This document shows positions 8,514 through 18,612 of a DNA stretch of 64,000 nucleotides, in pieces (the stretch's first letter is position 1; each line of letters starts with the position of its first letter). The stretch covers positions 1 to 64,000 of the forward strand of contig PBDJ01000008.1 of NCBI GenBank assembly GCA_002717365.1, read 5' to 3'. Source of the DNA: Acidimicrobiaceae bacterium (GTDB taxonomy: Bacteria > Actinomycetota > Acidimicrobiia > Acidimicrobiales > MedAcidi-G1). The position numbers and the translations under genes were made by a program. The notes under the pieces were generated by a model. That model saw only the letters and a list, made by a program, of their open reading frames with translations, was not told the DNA's origin and did not search any database.

Positions 8514-9920
8514 ATGGCAGACGCAACAGTGCTGTGGGAGGCCTGTGCAGCGGCAATCCAGTCCCAGGTATCAGACGTGGTCTGGCAAATGACGTTCACT
8601 GCCGCCCAACCGGTAACTGCTGACGACGAGACCCTGGTCGTCTCCGTCCCCAGCACTCTCATCCGGGACCGCATCGAGGGTCGCTACCACACGGTCGTTC
8701 ACGGCGCGGTCGCCGAAGTCAGTGACGACCAACTGACACTACGAATCGTGATTCGCGAGGAGGACCCAGAAGAGGATCTAGTCCTACCCGACCCGATTCC
8801 CCCAACTGTGGAACTACCTACTTCCTCTAAACCATCAGTTTCTTTAGCCCTCGATCCCCTGACCCGACCCACCACGACGAGTACTGATATTCCGTTCGCC
8901 GGTCGGTTGACCTTCGAAGACTTCGTCATCGGAACATCCAACAGGTTTGCCCACGCTGCGGCCCAAGCGGTAGCTGAGACCCCCGGCCGGTCCTACAACC
9001 CCCTGTTTATTTATGGCGATGCCGGCCTCGGCAAGACCCACCTCCTACAAGCTGTTGGTAATTACGTCACAGCCCACTATCCGACATACCAGGTCCGTTA
9101 TGTGTCCAGCGAAACGTTCATGAACCGTTTCGTAGAAGCCATTCGTAACAAGCAACTCCCTGAGTTCAAGGAGCGTTACCGCCGTAACGACGTACTCTTG
9201 GTAGACGACATCCAGTTCATGGAAGGAAAGGAAGGCCTCCAAGAAGAATTCTTCCACACGTTCAACTCCATCCAGGGTGACGGTGGGCAGATCGTTCTGA
9301 CTAGTGATCGTGCCCCGGATTCCATCTCGACGTTGGAAGATCGGCTCCGTAGTCGGTTCAAGATGGGCTTAGTCACCCACATCCAACCGCCGGACGTCGA
9401 AACCCGCCTAGCCATCCTCCGCAAGAAAGTGGTCGGCAGTTCGAGCGGCGTCCCGGTCCCCGACGATGTCCTCCTCTTTATTGCCGAGAACGTCACAGAC
9501 AACATCCGAGAACTGGAAGGTGCTTTGACGCGGGTCACCGCCTACTCAAACCTCAACGACGAACCCTGTACTAGAGACCTAGCGCTTAGCATCCTGGGAG
9601 ACCTCATCTCCACGACATCACCTTTGGTCATTACGCCGGATCTCATCCTGGCTAAGACCTCAGAGATCTACGGCTTTAGTCGAGAGGACCTTGTTGGAGC
9701 CAGCCGGCGCCGTCCACTCGTCACCGCCCGTCAGGTATCCATGTATGTCTTCCGGGAGATCACTGATCTCAGTTATCCAGCTATCGCCCGGGAATTTGGA
9801 GGACGTGATCACACCACCGTTATCCACGCCGTGGACAAGATCAGCCGCCTGATGTCTGAACGCCGCGACATCTATGACCAGGTTTCGGCATTGGTATCAG
9901 CCGTCCGGTCTCGTAACTGA
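8514..9920 (+). CDS. dnaA: chromosomal replication initiator DnaA
   Basis: AAA+ initiator that binds DnaA boxes and melts the origin. The start is ATG at 8514 (MADATVLWEACAAAI, the standard domain I opening) with GGAG upstream; the longer ORF reads through the box-rich leader. 468 residues: domain I to about 85, a linker, then the AAA+ domain with Walker A GDAGLGKTH, Walker B LLVDDIQF, sensor motifs, and the C-terminal DNA-binding domain IV (GGRDHTTVIHAV signature). Probable autoregulation through the upstream boxes. Confidence 0.98.
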   Translation: MADATVLWEACAAAIQSQVSDVVWQMTFTAAQPVTADDETLVVSVPSTLIRDRIEGRYHTVVHGAVAEVSDDQLTLRIVIREEDPEEDLVLPDPIPPTVELPTSSKPSVSLALDPLTRPTTTSTDIPFAGRLTFEDFVIGTSNRFAHAAAQAVAETPGRSYNPLFIYGDAGLGKTHLLQAVGNYVTAHYPTYQVRYVSSETFMNRFVEAIRNKQLPEFKERYRRNDVLLVDDIQFMEGKEGLQEEFFHTFNSIQGDGGQIVLTSDRAPDSISTLEDRLRSRFKMGLVTHIQPPDVETRLAILRKKVVGSSSGVPVPDDVLLFIAENVTDNIRELEGALTRVTAYSNLNDEPCTRDLALSILGDLISTTSPLVITPDLILAKTSEIYGFSREDLVGASRRRPLVTARQVSMYVFREITDLSYPAIAREFGGRDHTTVIHAVDKISRLMSERRDIYDQVSALVSAVRSRN

Positions 9921-10146
9921 TTCGGTCTTCAAATCCAGTGGATAGCCCTGTGCGCTGCCGGTGGACAGCCACCACCCTGTCCACACCACCCAACCGGGTT
10001 ACCTCCGCCCCTGAGGACAATGGTGGACAACCATCAACCCACTATCGTCACCGTGACCTGCGAAGATGGGAGATACTCCACAATCCACAACCCCTATTAC
10101 TGCAATTACCAAATTTGAATTCCATCCAATTGAAAGTGATTCCCTT
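9921..10146. other. putative oriC between dnaA and dnaN
   Basis: A 226-bp spacer dense in DnaA-box-like sequences: CTGTCCACA at 9977, GGTGGACAA at 10022, plus weaker copies around 9940, 9960 and 10078-10092. The usual actinobacterial origin lies between dnaA and dnaN. An AT-rich run (10095-10145) next to dnaN could be the unwinding element. A dnaN promoter must also lie here. Function as origin is inferred from position and boxes. Confidence 0.75.
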
Positions 10147-11241
10147 GTGAAGTTTCGTTGTGAACGTGACGTCTTAGACCGAGCGTTTTCCGTTGCCCGT
10201 CGCGCCGTTTCAGGTCGGAGTGGCTCTCATCCAGTCCTCTCCGGTCTTCAACTGGAATTGGTCGGAAATCACCTGACTGTCACCGGCAGTGATGGGGATC
10301 TCACCATTCGGGTTAAAGCTGAGGTCGGAGGGAAGAAGGACGGGGCAGTCGTGCTGTCGGCCCAGTTGGCATCAGACATCGTGCGATCCTTGGATGCCGG
10401 TCAAGTGGAATTTTCTGTCGAGGATGACGGGGCCACGTTGGTGGCTGGTCGTTCGGATTTCAGCCTTCGCACCATGCCGACCAACGAGTACCCGAGATTC
10501 GAAGAGCCCAGCGGTGATTCTGTGAACTTGAACGCTGTGATGGTGGCCGACGCCCTGGACCAGGTGGTCAAAGCAGCCAGCTTGGACGACGCTCGCCCCA
10601 TCCTCACTGGCGTTCTAATGGCCGCCGAGGAAGACGGTTTGCGATTTGTGGCAACCGACTCCTACCGCCTAGCTGTTCGTGACCTTCCTGGTACCGAGAT
10701 CTTGGGTCGCGATCAAACTGTTCTAGTTCCGTCCCGGGCTTTGGATGCCGTAGGACGGGTACTAGGTGACGCATCGAGCCTCACTATCCGTCTAGGTGAT
10801 CGTGACGCCTCCTTCATCATCAACGACGTCCAAATAGTGACCCGCCTCATCGAGGGTGAGTTCCCCAACTACCGAGGTCTCATCCCGGACAGTCACCCCA
10901 ATGCCTTGGTTGTTGACCGGGTGGCTTTCCTTGAAGCGGTGCGTCGGGTAGGGATTATGGCTAGGGATGCCACACCTGTTCGGCTGACCATGTCAGCCGA
11001 CGGGCTGGAACTTGTGGCCATTACCCAGGATGTAGGTCAAGGCCGGGAAACCATAGATGCCGAGTACTCCGGGTCAGATCTAACGGTGGCTTTCAATCCC
11101 GACTACCTGTTAGATGGCCTCGAGGTGAGTCCAGGAGACGAGGTGCGGTTGGAAACCGTGGACTCACTCAAACCAGCGGTGCTTCGCAGTGTGGGGAACG
11201 ACCATTTTTTATACCTGTTGATGCCCGTCCGGGTGTCCTAA
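10147..11241 (+). CDS. dnaN: DNA polymerase III sliding clamp (beta)
   Basis: Ring-shaped processivity clamp. The start chosen is GTG at 10147 (MKFRCERDVLDRAF), since the longer ORF would include the DnaA-box region and a non-conserved leader. 364 residues, normal length, with three similar clamp folds; the family segments FVATDSYRLAVRDLP and the C-terminal YLLMPVRV are present. It is followed by recF, as in most actinobacteria. Confidence 0.96.
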   Translation: MKFRCERDVLDRAFSVARRAVSGRSGSHPVLSGLQLELVGNHLTVTGSDGDLTIRVKAEVGGKKDGAVVLSAQLASDIVRSLDAGQVEFSVEDDGATLVAGRSDFSLRTMPTNEYPRFEEPSGDSVNLNAVMVADALDQVVKAASLDDARPILTGVLMAAEEDGLRFVATDSYRLAVRDLPGTEILGRDQTVLVPSRALDAVGRVLGDASSLTIRLGDRDASFIINDVQIVTRLIEGEFPNYRGLIPDSHPNALVVDRVAFLEAVRRVGIMARDATPVRLTMSADGLELVAITQDVGQGRETIDAEYSGSDLTVAFNPDYLLDGLEVSPGDEVRLETVDSLKPAVLRSVGNDHFLYLLMPVRVS

Positions 11242-11281
11242 ACACCCACAGGACTACCTCCCGGATAACAAACCGGATGTC

Positions 11282-12355
11282 ATGACCGTCCAGAGGCTCT
11301 GGCTCGCCGATTTCCGGAACCACAAAACGCTTGAGGTTTCCCTTGACCCAGGGGTGACTGTCGTCGTGGGGGCGAATGGCGACGGAAAGACCAACCTGCT
11401 TGAGGGTCTGGCTTGGCTTGCCCGTGGAACTTCATTCAGGGGCGCATCGACTGAGGCCATGGTCCGGAAGGGTGCCGATCGGGCGGTCATTCGAGCTGAG
11501 GTGGTCGATAGAGACCGGGTGGTTCTGTTGGAGGCCGAGCTAGTGGCCTCAGGGCGGAACCGGATCCAGGTCAATAAGAATCGCGTACAACGCCTCCGAG
11601 ACCTCCTAGGTCACTTCCGGACCACCGTCTTCGGACCCGACGACCTGATCTTGGTCAAAGGGGGACCCGCCGAGAGACGGACCTTGATCGACGATCTGCT
11701 GGTCGACCTCCAGCCCCGGAATCAAGCGCTCCGAGCCGACTTAGATCGTGTTTTGAGACAGCGCAACACTCTTCTGAAACAGGCCCGAGGGCGGTCCACC
11801 CCGAAAGTCAACGACACGCTCGATGTGTGGGATGCCAAGTTGTCCGAAGTAGGCGAGGCCCTGACAGCAGCTCGCATGGAACTGCTGACCGCCCTAGGGC
11901 CCGAAGCCAATCGACTACTGGGGATGTTGACGGGTGGTCGATCGGGATTAGCCATGACCTACGTCAGCGAGTGGAAGGACGACAGCTTGGCTGTTGCGCT
12001 CCGACAGGTTCGCCCGGAGGATCTACGGCGCGGTTTGAGCACGGTGGGACCCCACCGAGACGAAATTCGTATTGAGGTAGACGACCTTCCGGCACGGACC
12101 CATGCTTCCCAAGGGGAGCAGCGGTCGGTGGCCCTGGCCCTCCGACTGGCTGGCCATCAGATCGTGGTTGATCGAACAAAGACCGATCCGGTGGTTCTTC
12201 TGGACGACGTGTTTTCGGAACTGGACGATGATCGGTCGCGGGCCCTAGTAGACCTCCTCCCAGCTACCCAGGCCATTTTGACCACAGCCAGCGCGGTACC
12301 TGCCGGGGTAGCCCCCGGAACAGTTCTGCGCCTGTCCGACAGGACCCCGAGATGA
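11282..12355 (+). CDS. recF: DNA replication and repair protein RecF
   Basis: SMC-like ABC ATPase that helps load RecA at gaps. Walker A GANGDGKTN is near residue 31, the ABC signature SQGEQRSVALAL near 280, and Walker B VVLLDDVFSELDDDR near 307. 357 residues, normal length. It starts 40 bp after dnaN, and its stop overlaps the next gene's ATG as ATGA, so that gene is translationally coupled. Confidence 0.96.
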   Translation: MTVQRLWLADFRNHKTLEVSLDPGVTVVVGANGDGKTNLLEGLAWLARGTSFRGASTEAMVRKGADRAVIRAEVVDRDRVVLLEAELVASGRNRIQVNKNRVQRLRDLLGHFRTTVFGPDDLILVKGGPAERRTLIDDLLVDLQPRNQALRADLDRVLRQRNTLLKQARGRSTPKVNDTLDVWDAKLSEVGEALTAARMELLTALGPEANRLLGMLTGGRSGLAMTYVSEWKDDSLAVALRQVRPEDLRRGLSTVGPHRDEIRIEVDDLPARTHASQGEQRSVALALRLAGHQIVVDRTKTDPVVLLDDVFSELDDDRSRALVDLLPATQAILTTASAVPAGVAPGTVLRLSDRTPR

Positions 12356-12666
12356 GTCCAGATCGTGGCCCGGTTCCCATTCGGGCCAGCCTGGAAAAAC
12401 TCCTAGCCGGGCTGGGTTCCCCGGAAATTGACAGCATGACCATGCTGGTCGAGCGGTGGCCCGAGGTGGTGGGGGAGCACTTGGCTGAGCGGATTCAGGC
12501 CGTCGCCGTGCAGAGAAGAGAGCTCCTTGTGACCGTTGACGATCCTGCCTGGGCCAGCCAAATCGCTTGGTTAGAAGCCCAGTTGCTGGAGCGCGTTGAG
12601 GGCATTGTGGGGCCGGGTCGGATCGTTGCCGTCCGAGTCCGGGTGGAGGCCGTCGGAGGGGGCTAA
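12352..12666 (+). CDS. DUF721 protein, DciA-type
   Basis: 104 residues with the DUF721 pattern: an N-terminal helix (ASLEKLLAGL), then the conserved ERWPEVVGEHLAERIQ, then a KH-like beta segment (ELLVTVDDPAWASQIAWLEAQLLERV). In mycobacteria the gene at this position (Rv0004) encodes DciA, which interacts with the replicative helicase DnaB. Here it sits between recF and gyrB and overlaps the recF stop. Role in helicase loading is inferred from family and place. Confidence 0.85.
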   Translation: MSPDRGPVPIRASLEKLLAGLGSPEIDSMTMLVERWPEVVGEHLAERIQAVAVQRRELLVTVDDPAWASQIAWLEAQLLERVEGIVGPGRIVAVRVRVEAVGGG

Positions 12667-12690
12667 AGACGCCCCTGTGGGGACCCCAGG

Positions 12691-12745
12691 GTGTGGGTCC
12701 ATGGAGAGCCCGTGTGGGTCCGTGGAGAGCCCGTGTGGAGAGCCC
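12691..12745 (+). repeat. short tandem repeat upstream of gyrB
   Basis: Two 21-bp units (12691-12711 and 12712-12732) differing by one base, then a 13-bp copy with the middle missing. Units start GTGTGGGTCC and end GGAGAGCCC. The repeats lie in the 246-bp gap between the DUF721 gene and gyrB. Function unknown. Confidence 0.85.
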
Positions 12746-12912
12746 TTGCGGGAGCCTGGATAAAGGCCACTGGTCCGTGGCTAATCTTGGCCTAGCTGGT
12801 AGGCTACTAAAGTCGTGAACTTACCCTCTGACCTGCGGTTTTGTACCGTATTGACTGGTTTTTTGACCAGTGGAATTCCGTACGGGAGTACACCGGTGAA
12901 AGGGTCCCGAAG

Positions 12913-14838
12913 ATGAGCGCGGAGACCTCCTACAGCGCCGCCGACATCACGGTTTTGGAAGGTCTCGAGGCCGTCCGGAAGAGGCCCGGTATGTACATCG
13001 GATCGACCGGCCCAACTGGGCTCCACCACCTCGTCTGGGAGGTCGTCGATAACTCGGTGGATGAGGCGATGGCCGGACACTGCACAACCATCGATGTCAC
13101 CCTCCTGGACGACGATTGCTGCCAAGTAACCGACGACGGTCGGGGAATTCCGGTTGGCCAACACCACCAGTACGACGACCTAGCGGCGGCTGAGGTGGTG
13201 CTGACCCTTCTCCACGCTGGAGGCAAGTTCGGCGGCGAGGGGTACAAGGTGTCCGGTGGGCTCCACGGGGTCGGCATCTCGGTTGTGAACGCCTTATCCA
13301 GCCGGGTAGAGGTCGAGATCGACCGCAACGGCCGGCACCACTACATGGACTTTGTGGAGGGCGGTCGGCTGGAGACCCGACTGTCGGACGTAGGCGACGC
13401 CCCGGACGGCCGTACGGGAACCACAGTCCGGTTCTGGCCCGATGGCTCGATCTTTGATGACACCCGCTTCCGGTTCCAGACGCTGGCCGAAAGGTTTCAG
13501 ATGATGGCCTTTCTGAACCGCGGCCTAAGGATCCGGCTCCGCGATGAACGGGAGGGAGACCACCACGAGGAGGTCGACCACTGCTACGAGGGCGGTATCC
13601 GGGACTTCGTAGCTCACGTCAACGCCTCTAAGGAATCGTTGTTCACCGAGGTGGGTTATATCCAGGGCGAGGAGGATGGTCAGGAGGTCGAGGTGGCCTT
13701 CCAGTGGAACACTGGCTTCAACACCGATGGTCTCCACTCGTTTGCCAACGGCATAAACACTCTCGAGGGAGGAATGCACGAGGAGGGCTTCCGGAGTGCC
13801 CTGACGGGGGTGATGAACCGGTACGCACGCAAGCGGGGCCAACTCCGGGAGAACGATGACAACCTCCAAGGGGAGGACATCCGCGAGGGCCTGACGGCCA
13901 TCATCAGCGTGCGCTTGGTCGATCCGCAATTCGAGGGCCAGACCAAGTCGAAGCTGGGCAACGTAGAGACCAGGTCGTTGGTCCAGCGGACTACCAATGA
14001 CAAGTTGGCCGAGTGGCTAGAGGAACACCCGTCGGAGGGCAAAAGGATCGTCCAGAAGGCGATCAACGCCCAACGGGCCCGGGTAGCTGCCCAGGATGCC
14101 CGAAAGTCGGCCCGTCGCAAGTCCGCCCTAGACGGGGCCGGCATGCCTGACAAGCTCAAGGACTGCGCGTCAGGAGACTCGCGAGAATCTGAGCTATTCA
14201 TCGTGGAGGGGGACTCGGCCGGTGGCTCAGCCGTTCAGGCCCGAGACCCCCGCACCATGGCCATCCTGCCCATCCGGGGAAAGATCCTGAACGTGGAGCG
14301 GGCCCGCTCCGACCGAATGCTCAAGAACGCGGAGATCCAGACCCTGATCCAAGCCATCGGCGGCGGGTTCGGCGAAGACTTCGAAGTGGACAAGATCCGG
14401 TACCACAAGGTGATCCTGCTGTGCGACGCCGACGTGGACGGAAGTCACATCAGGACACTCCTGTTGACGTTCTTCTTCCGCCAGATGAGGGCCTTGGTCG
14501 AAAATGGCCATGTGTACATCGCCCAGCCACCCCTTTATTCCACGGTGGTTGGACGCGAAAAGATGTATCTGAAGGATGACCACGCCAAGACCGCCTTCCT
14601 GATTGACAACCCATCCCACAAGAAAGAGTTCCAGCGTCTGAAGGGCCTGGGAGAGATGGACTTCGCCGAACTCCAGGAGACCACCATGGATCCGACCCGT
14701 CGAAGCCTCCTACAGGTTTCAGTCGAGATGTTGGCTATCGCCGACGAGGTTTTCTCCACCCTCATGGGTGAGGACGTGGAGAGCCGCAAGCGGTTCATCC
14801 AAACCAACGCCCGCGACGTGCGGTTCCTAGACATCTGA
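12913..14838 (+). CDS. gyrB: DNA gyrase subunit B
   Basis: ATPase subunit of gyrase. ATG at 12913 (MSAETSYSAADITVLEGLEAVRKRPGMYIG) is chosen over the longer ORF because it gives the standard N-terminus, with GAAAGG upstream. 641 residues. GHKL ATPase motifs (EVVDNSVDEA, DDGRGIPV, GLHGVG), the TOPRIM acidic motif EGDSAGGSA, DADVDGSHI, and the C-terminal GyrA-interacting region are all present. A 6-bp inverted repeat ACTGGT/ACCAGT (12854-12871) precedes the gene and could be regulatory. The stop overlaps gyrA as TGATG. Confidence 0.97.
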   Translation: MSAETSYSAADITVLEGLEAVRKRPGMYIGSTGPTGLHHLVWEVVDNSVDEAMAGHCTTIDVTLLDDDCCQVTDDGRGIPVGQHHQYDDLAAAEVVLTLLHAGGKFGGEGYKVSGGLHGVGISVVNALSSRVEVEIDRNGRHHYMDFVEGGRLETRLSDVGDAPDGRTGTTVRFWPDGSIFDDTRFRFQTLAERFQMMAFLNRGLRIRLRDEREGDHHEEVDHCYEGGIRDFVAHVNASKESLFTEVGYIQGEEDGQEVEVAFQWNTGFNTDGLHSFANGINTLEGGMHEEGFRSALTGVMNRYARKRGQLRENDDNLQGEDIREGLTAIISVRLVDPQFEGQTKSKLGNVETRSLVQRTTNDKLAEWLEEHPSEGKRIVQKAINAQRARVAAQDARKSARRKSALDGAGMPDKLKDCASGDSRESELFIVEGDSAGGSAVQARDPRTMAILPIRGKILNVERARSDRMLKNAEIQTLIQAIGGGFGEDFEVDKIRYHKVILLCDADVDGSHIRTLLLTFFFRQMRALVENGHVYIAQPPLYSTVVGREKMYLKDDHAKTAFLIDNPSHKKEFQRLKGLGEMDFAELQETTMDPTRRSLLQVSVEMLAIADEVFSTLMGEDVESRKRFIQTNARDVRFLDI

Positions 14839-17309
14839 TGGGCAAAGTTGTGGAACCGCCGGTGGAGGACGACACCCCCAACCTGGGTTCGATCCAACCC
14901 ATCGAGATCCAAGAGGAGATGGAGCAGTCGTTCCTCGACTACGCCATGTCGGTCATCGTGTCGCGGGCCCTACCTGATGCCCGCGACGGCTTGAAGCCCG
15001 TCCACCGTCGAATCCTCTGGGGGATGTACGACCTGGGGGCCCGGCCCGACCGACCGACCATGAAGTGCGCCCGGGTGACCGGCGAGGTTATGGGCAAGTA
15101 CCACCCGCACGGGGACCAGGCCATCTATGACGCTCTGGTGCGCATGGGCCAGGATTTCAGCCTTCGCCATCCGGTGGTCCACCCGAAGGGCAACTTTGGG
15201 TACTCGCCTGACGACGCCGCGGCAGCCGCCCGTTACACCGAATGCCGTCTCGATCCCATCGCCCTACAACTTCTGGCAGGGATAGACGAGGACACGGTGG
15301 ACTTTGCCGACAACTACTCGGGTGAGTTCACCGAACCGGAAGTCCTCCCGGCCCGGTTCCCTAACCTGCTGGTCAACGGAAGCCAGGGCATCGCCGTAGG
15401 CATGGCCACCAACATCCCCACCCACAACTTGGGAGAGGTGGTGGACGCCACGATCCACCTGATCGACTACCCGGACGCCACGCCCGACGACCTCATGGCC
15501 CACCTGCCAGCACCCGACTTCCCCACCGGGGCGCTCATCTTGGGCCGGGCCGGGATCCGTGACGCCTATCGGACCGGGCGGGGACAGGTCCGGATGCGAG
15601 CTCGGACCGACATCGAGGAGGGGTCACGGTCCAGCCGGATCGTGGTTACCGAGTTGCCGTACCAAGCCAGCCCCAACCTGATCATGTCCAAGATCCGGGA
15701 CCTGGTGGACGCCCGCGAGTTGGACGGAATTGCCGACGTCAACGACGAGTCAGCGCAGGGGTTGACCCGAATCGTGATCACTTTGAAACGCGACGCCCCG
15801 GCCTTGGTGATCCTGAACAACCTATTTAAGCGAACCCCGTTGCAGACCACCTTCTCGGTCAACACCGTGGCGCTGGTGGACGACGTCCCCCGCACGCTGG
15901 ACCTACGCGAGCTGTTGGTGGCCTACATAGATCACCAGGTGGAGGTGGTACGACGCCGGAGCGAGTTCCGGTTGGGTCGAGCACGAGACGAGGCGCACAC
16001 CACGGAAGGCCTACTCAAAGCCCTAGAGCGGATCGACGACGTGATCGCTCTGATCCGTGGTTCGGCCGACCGCCAGACGGCCCGAACTGGCCTGATGGCC
16101 GATCCGTTCAAGTTCACCGAGATCCAGGCCAACCACATCCTGGACATGCAGTTGGTCCGCCTGACCCGACTGGGTCGTACCAATCTCGAGGAACGGATGG
16201 CCGAGCTCCGCGAGACCATCACCGAACTGGAGGCCATTCTGGCCGACGAGAGCCGTCTGCTTTCCGTGATCAAGGACGAACTAGTTGCGATCCGGGCCAA
16301 CCATGCCACCCCCCGACGCAGCGAGATCATCCGCGACCCGGGTGAACTGGACATCGAGGACCTTATTGACGACGAAGAACTGGTCTTCGCCATGAGTGCT
16401 GCGGGCTACGTGAAGACCATGTCGACGTCGGTGTTCCGGACTCAGGGCCGCGGCGGGAAGGGCATCACGGGCGCCAAACTCAAGGACGAGGACGCGGTGT
16501 CACACCTGATCCACACCACGGCACACGCCTACCTGCTGTTCTTCTCGACCCGGGGGCGGGTCTACCGCCTAAAGGCCCACGAAGTTCCGACGGCTGGCCG
16601 CACGGCCCGGGGAACTTCCATCATGAACCTGCTACCCCTCCAGCCTGATGAGCGGATTCAGGCCGTCATCGACACCCGTGACTACGAATCAAATCGCTTC
16701 TTGTTCTTCGCTACCCGCAGTGGCCGAGTCAAGAAGACCCGCTTCACGGCCTACGACTCATCGTTAAAGGCTGGCCTGATAGCCGTGCGGCTGAACGACG
16801 GCGACGAGTTGGTGGCCGTGGTGCCAACCAGCGGATCGGACGACCTGTTCCTCGTGTCCCGAACCGGTCAAACGCTGCGGATCGACGAGAACGACGTTCG
16901 GGCCATGGGTCGAGACGCTGCCGGTGTGGTGGGTATGAAGTTCCGCGGCGACGACGAGCTGGTCTCGTGCTGCGTGGCCCGAAAAGACGCCACCATCTTG
17001 CACCTCACCACCGAGGGTTATGGCAAATGCACGGCACTCGACGAGTTTGGTACCAAGGGCCGGGCCGGGCTGGGGGTCCGTGGGATCCGGATTACTGATG
17101 ACCGCGGCTCAGTGGCCGGGGCTCTGATAGTCGGCGAAGGTGACGACCTGTTCGCCGTAACGACCGCCGGGATGATTATCCGGATGCCGGCTGCCGAGAT
17201 CTCGGTCCAGGGTCGGGACGCCACCGGGGTCCGAGTCGTGTCGCCTGGTGACGGCCAGGAGGTGACTGCCGTGTCTCCCGCACCGCCTGAGGATCTGGTG
17301 GTTGACTGA
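14838..17309 (+). CDS. gyrA: DNA gyrase subunit A
   Basis: DNA-cleaving subunit of gyrase, 823 residues. The catalytic Tyr lies in AARYTECRL, and the C-terminal DNA-wrapping beta-pinwheel carries a GyrA box variant QGRGGKG, which separates gyrase from topoisomerase IV. Two oddities lie in the quinolone-determining region: [10 protein letters not shown] has Gln where E. coli has Ser83, and the normally strict VDGQGNFG reads VHPKGNFG. The gene overlaps gyrB by one base and the pair is surely co-expressed. Confidence 0.97.
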   Translation: MGKVVEPPVEDDTPNLGSIQPIEIQEEMEQSFLDYAMSVIVSRALPDARDGLKPVHRRILWGMYDLGARPDRPTMKCARVTGEVMGKYHPHGDQAIYDALVRMGQDFSLRHPVVHPKGNFGYSPDDAAAAARYTECRLDPIALQLLAGIDEDTVDFADNYSGEFTEPEVLPARFPNLLVNGSQGIAVGMATNIPTHNLGEVVDATIHLIDYPDATPDDLMAHLPAPDFPTGALILGRAGIRDAYRTGRGQVRMRARTDIEEGSRSSRIVVTELPYQASPNLIMSKIRDLVDARELDGIADVNDESAQGLTRIVITLKRDAPALVILNNLFKRTPLQTTFSVNTVALVDDVPRTLDLRELLVAYIDHQVEVVRRRSEFRLGRARDEAHTTEGLLKALERIDDVIALIRGSADRQTARTGLMADPFKFTEIQANHILDMQLVRLTRLGRTNLEERMAELRETITELEAILADESRLLSVIKDELVAIRANHATPRRSEIIRDPGELDIEDLIDDEELVFAMSAAGYVKTMSTSVFRTQGRGGKGITGAKLKDEDAVSHLIHTTAHAYLLFFSTRGRVYRLKAHEVPTAGRTARGTSIMNLLPLQPDERIQAVIDTRDYESNRFLFFATRSGRVKKTRFTAYDSSLKAGLIAVRLNDGDELVAVVPTSGSDDLFLVSRTGQTLRIDENDVRAMGRDAAGVVGMKFRGDDELVSCCVARKDATILHLTTEGYGKCTALDEFGTKGRAGLGVRGIRITDDRGSVAGALIVGEGDDLFAVTTAGMIIRMPAAEISVQGRDATGVRVVSPGDGQEVTAVSPAPPEDLVVD

Positions 17310-17558
17310 CTGTCAGAGGTTGAGTTCACCGGCTTATGGGGGTGCTCCTGGCTCCCAGACGCTTTTTCAAGACCAAACTTCCTTAACAACACAACGCGGA
17401 GGGGATTTTTGGGCGCCGGTGTTGGACAGGTACTGGCCCCGGATTGGCCATCCTGACTTTGGCAAAGTCCTAGGTGTCAAGGGATGGAAGCGGTCAGTGG
17501 CTGCGTTGTTCGACCGTGACCGGTGGCATGCCGACGGTGACCCCTAGACTCCCGGCCC

Positions 17559-18356
17559 GTGGCCGACGACCAGATCGAGGGTTCGTCCCTAGACGACAGG
17601 TCGGACGACGGGCCGCTGGATTCCGGTGACGCCGTTATGGCAGGCGAACGAGAAGAATCACCCCGTACTTCGGATGGTTCACCAACTACCGAATCCTCAG
17701 CTGACCTTCTGGCTCGCCGGGTCGGTGATAGCGAGGAGGAGCCGGTCGATGATGGGGGCCTACACCCCGACCCGGTTTTTAGCGACGACCGGGTGTCTCG
17801 TCGGCCCCGGTTAGTCCGCCGACCTAACCGCGATCGGGCTCCAAAGGTTCGACGACCGAGCCGCGAACCTCAGGGACTAAGGGGGTCCCGGACGCCTTCG
17901 GGCGGCTATCGGGTGCGTCGAGTTCGGCGCCTCGTCCGCCACGTCGAGCCGTGGTCGATGCTCAAGGTCTGTCTCGTTTTCTATCTATGTGTCTGGGGCC
18001 TTCTGGTTATTGCTACCAAGATGCTGTGGAGTGCGGCCGACGAGGCAGGGACTATCGCCAAGATCGAATCGTTCGTGGAGGAGTTGTTTGCTCTCGAGTC
18101 GTTTGAGTTTGACTCGGACCAGATCTTCCGGATCTTTGTTCTGGGTGGCCTTGTTGTAGTGGTGGGCGGTATCGGAATCACCGTGGTCTTGACGGTGCTA
18201 TTCAATCTGATCAGTGATCTGACCGGAGGTGTCCGGTTCACGATGATCGAAGAAGAGACGGCGGTTCGGCAGCGTCGGCTGCGTCGCGGTGATGTCCTAG
18301 TTGAACCGGCGGAGATGCCGTCAGGTGGGCCTAGTCCGCCGCCGACCAGCGGGTAG
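17559..18356 (+). CDS. DUF3566 membrane protein
   Basis: 265 residues. About 130 N-terminal residues are hydrophilic and look disordered: acidic first, then Arg-rich. The DUF3566 domain follows: RRVRRLVRHVEPWSMLKV, a first membrane helix (VFYLCVWGLLVIA), a loop, and a second helix (FVLGGLVVVVGGIGITVVLTVLF). The mycobacterial counterpart (Rv0007) occupies the same place between gyrA and tRNA-Ile. The start is GTG. Its function is not known to me; the position suggests a cell-envelope or division role, which is inference. The 249-bp gap after gyrA shows no gene or clear terminator. Confidence 0.85.
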   Translation: MADDQIEGSSLDDRSDDGPLDSGDAVMAGEREESPRTSDGSPTTESSADLLARRVGDSEEEPVDDGGLHPDPVFSDDRVSRRPRLVRRPNRDRAPKVRRPSREPQGLRGSRTPSGGYRVRRVRRLVRHVEPWSMLKVCLVFYLCVWGLLVIATKMLWSAADEAGTIAKIESFVEELFALESFEFDSDQIFRIFVLGGLVVVVGGIGITVVLTVLFNLISDLTGGVRFTMIEEETAVRQRRLRRGDVLVEPAEMPSGGPSPPPTSG

Positions 18357-18395
18357 TCAGGGTTCGGACCCCGGGGATACTGTTCCGGGTTCTGC

Positions 18396-18469
<74 letters not shown>

Positions 18470-18474
18470 CGTCC

Positions 18475-18612
18475 ATGCAGGCCATAAGACGAGCTCTCGC
18501 CGCCATTTCGGTGGCTGCCGCAATTGCCGGAGCCTTAAGGCTCCGTGGTGGGGCTGGGATCACCCGTCGGTCGGGTGGCTGGCGGCTCCTGTCCGGTCCG
18601 GAACGTCGCTGA
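18475..18612 (+). CDS. possible 45-residue membrane peptide coupled to the next gene
   Basis: Too short for the ORF track. ATG lies five bases after the tRNA-Ile 3' end and the TGA overlaps the next gene's ATG by one base (TGATG). The peptide begins MQAIRRALAAISVAAAIAGALRL, a basic then hydrophobic N-terminus that could insert in the membrane, followed by an Arg/Gly-rich tail. No Shine-Dalgarno is possible, so it would be read from a leaderless transcript created by tRNA 3' processing. Small membrane peptides such as DLW-39 occur near here in other actinobacteria, but that signature is absent. Coding status is unproven. Confidence 0.4.
   Translation: MQAIRRALAAISVAAAIAGALRLRGGAGITRRSGGWRLLSGPERR

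Noticed and set aside
17302-17547. 81-codon ORF after gyrA
   Set aside because: Begins inside the gyrA 3' end, has no family resemblance, no ribosome site and an odd composition; treated as chance frame in the gap.
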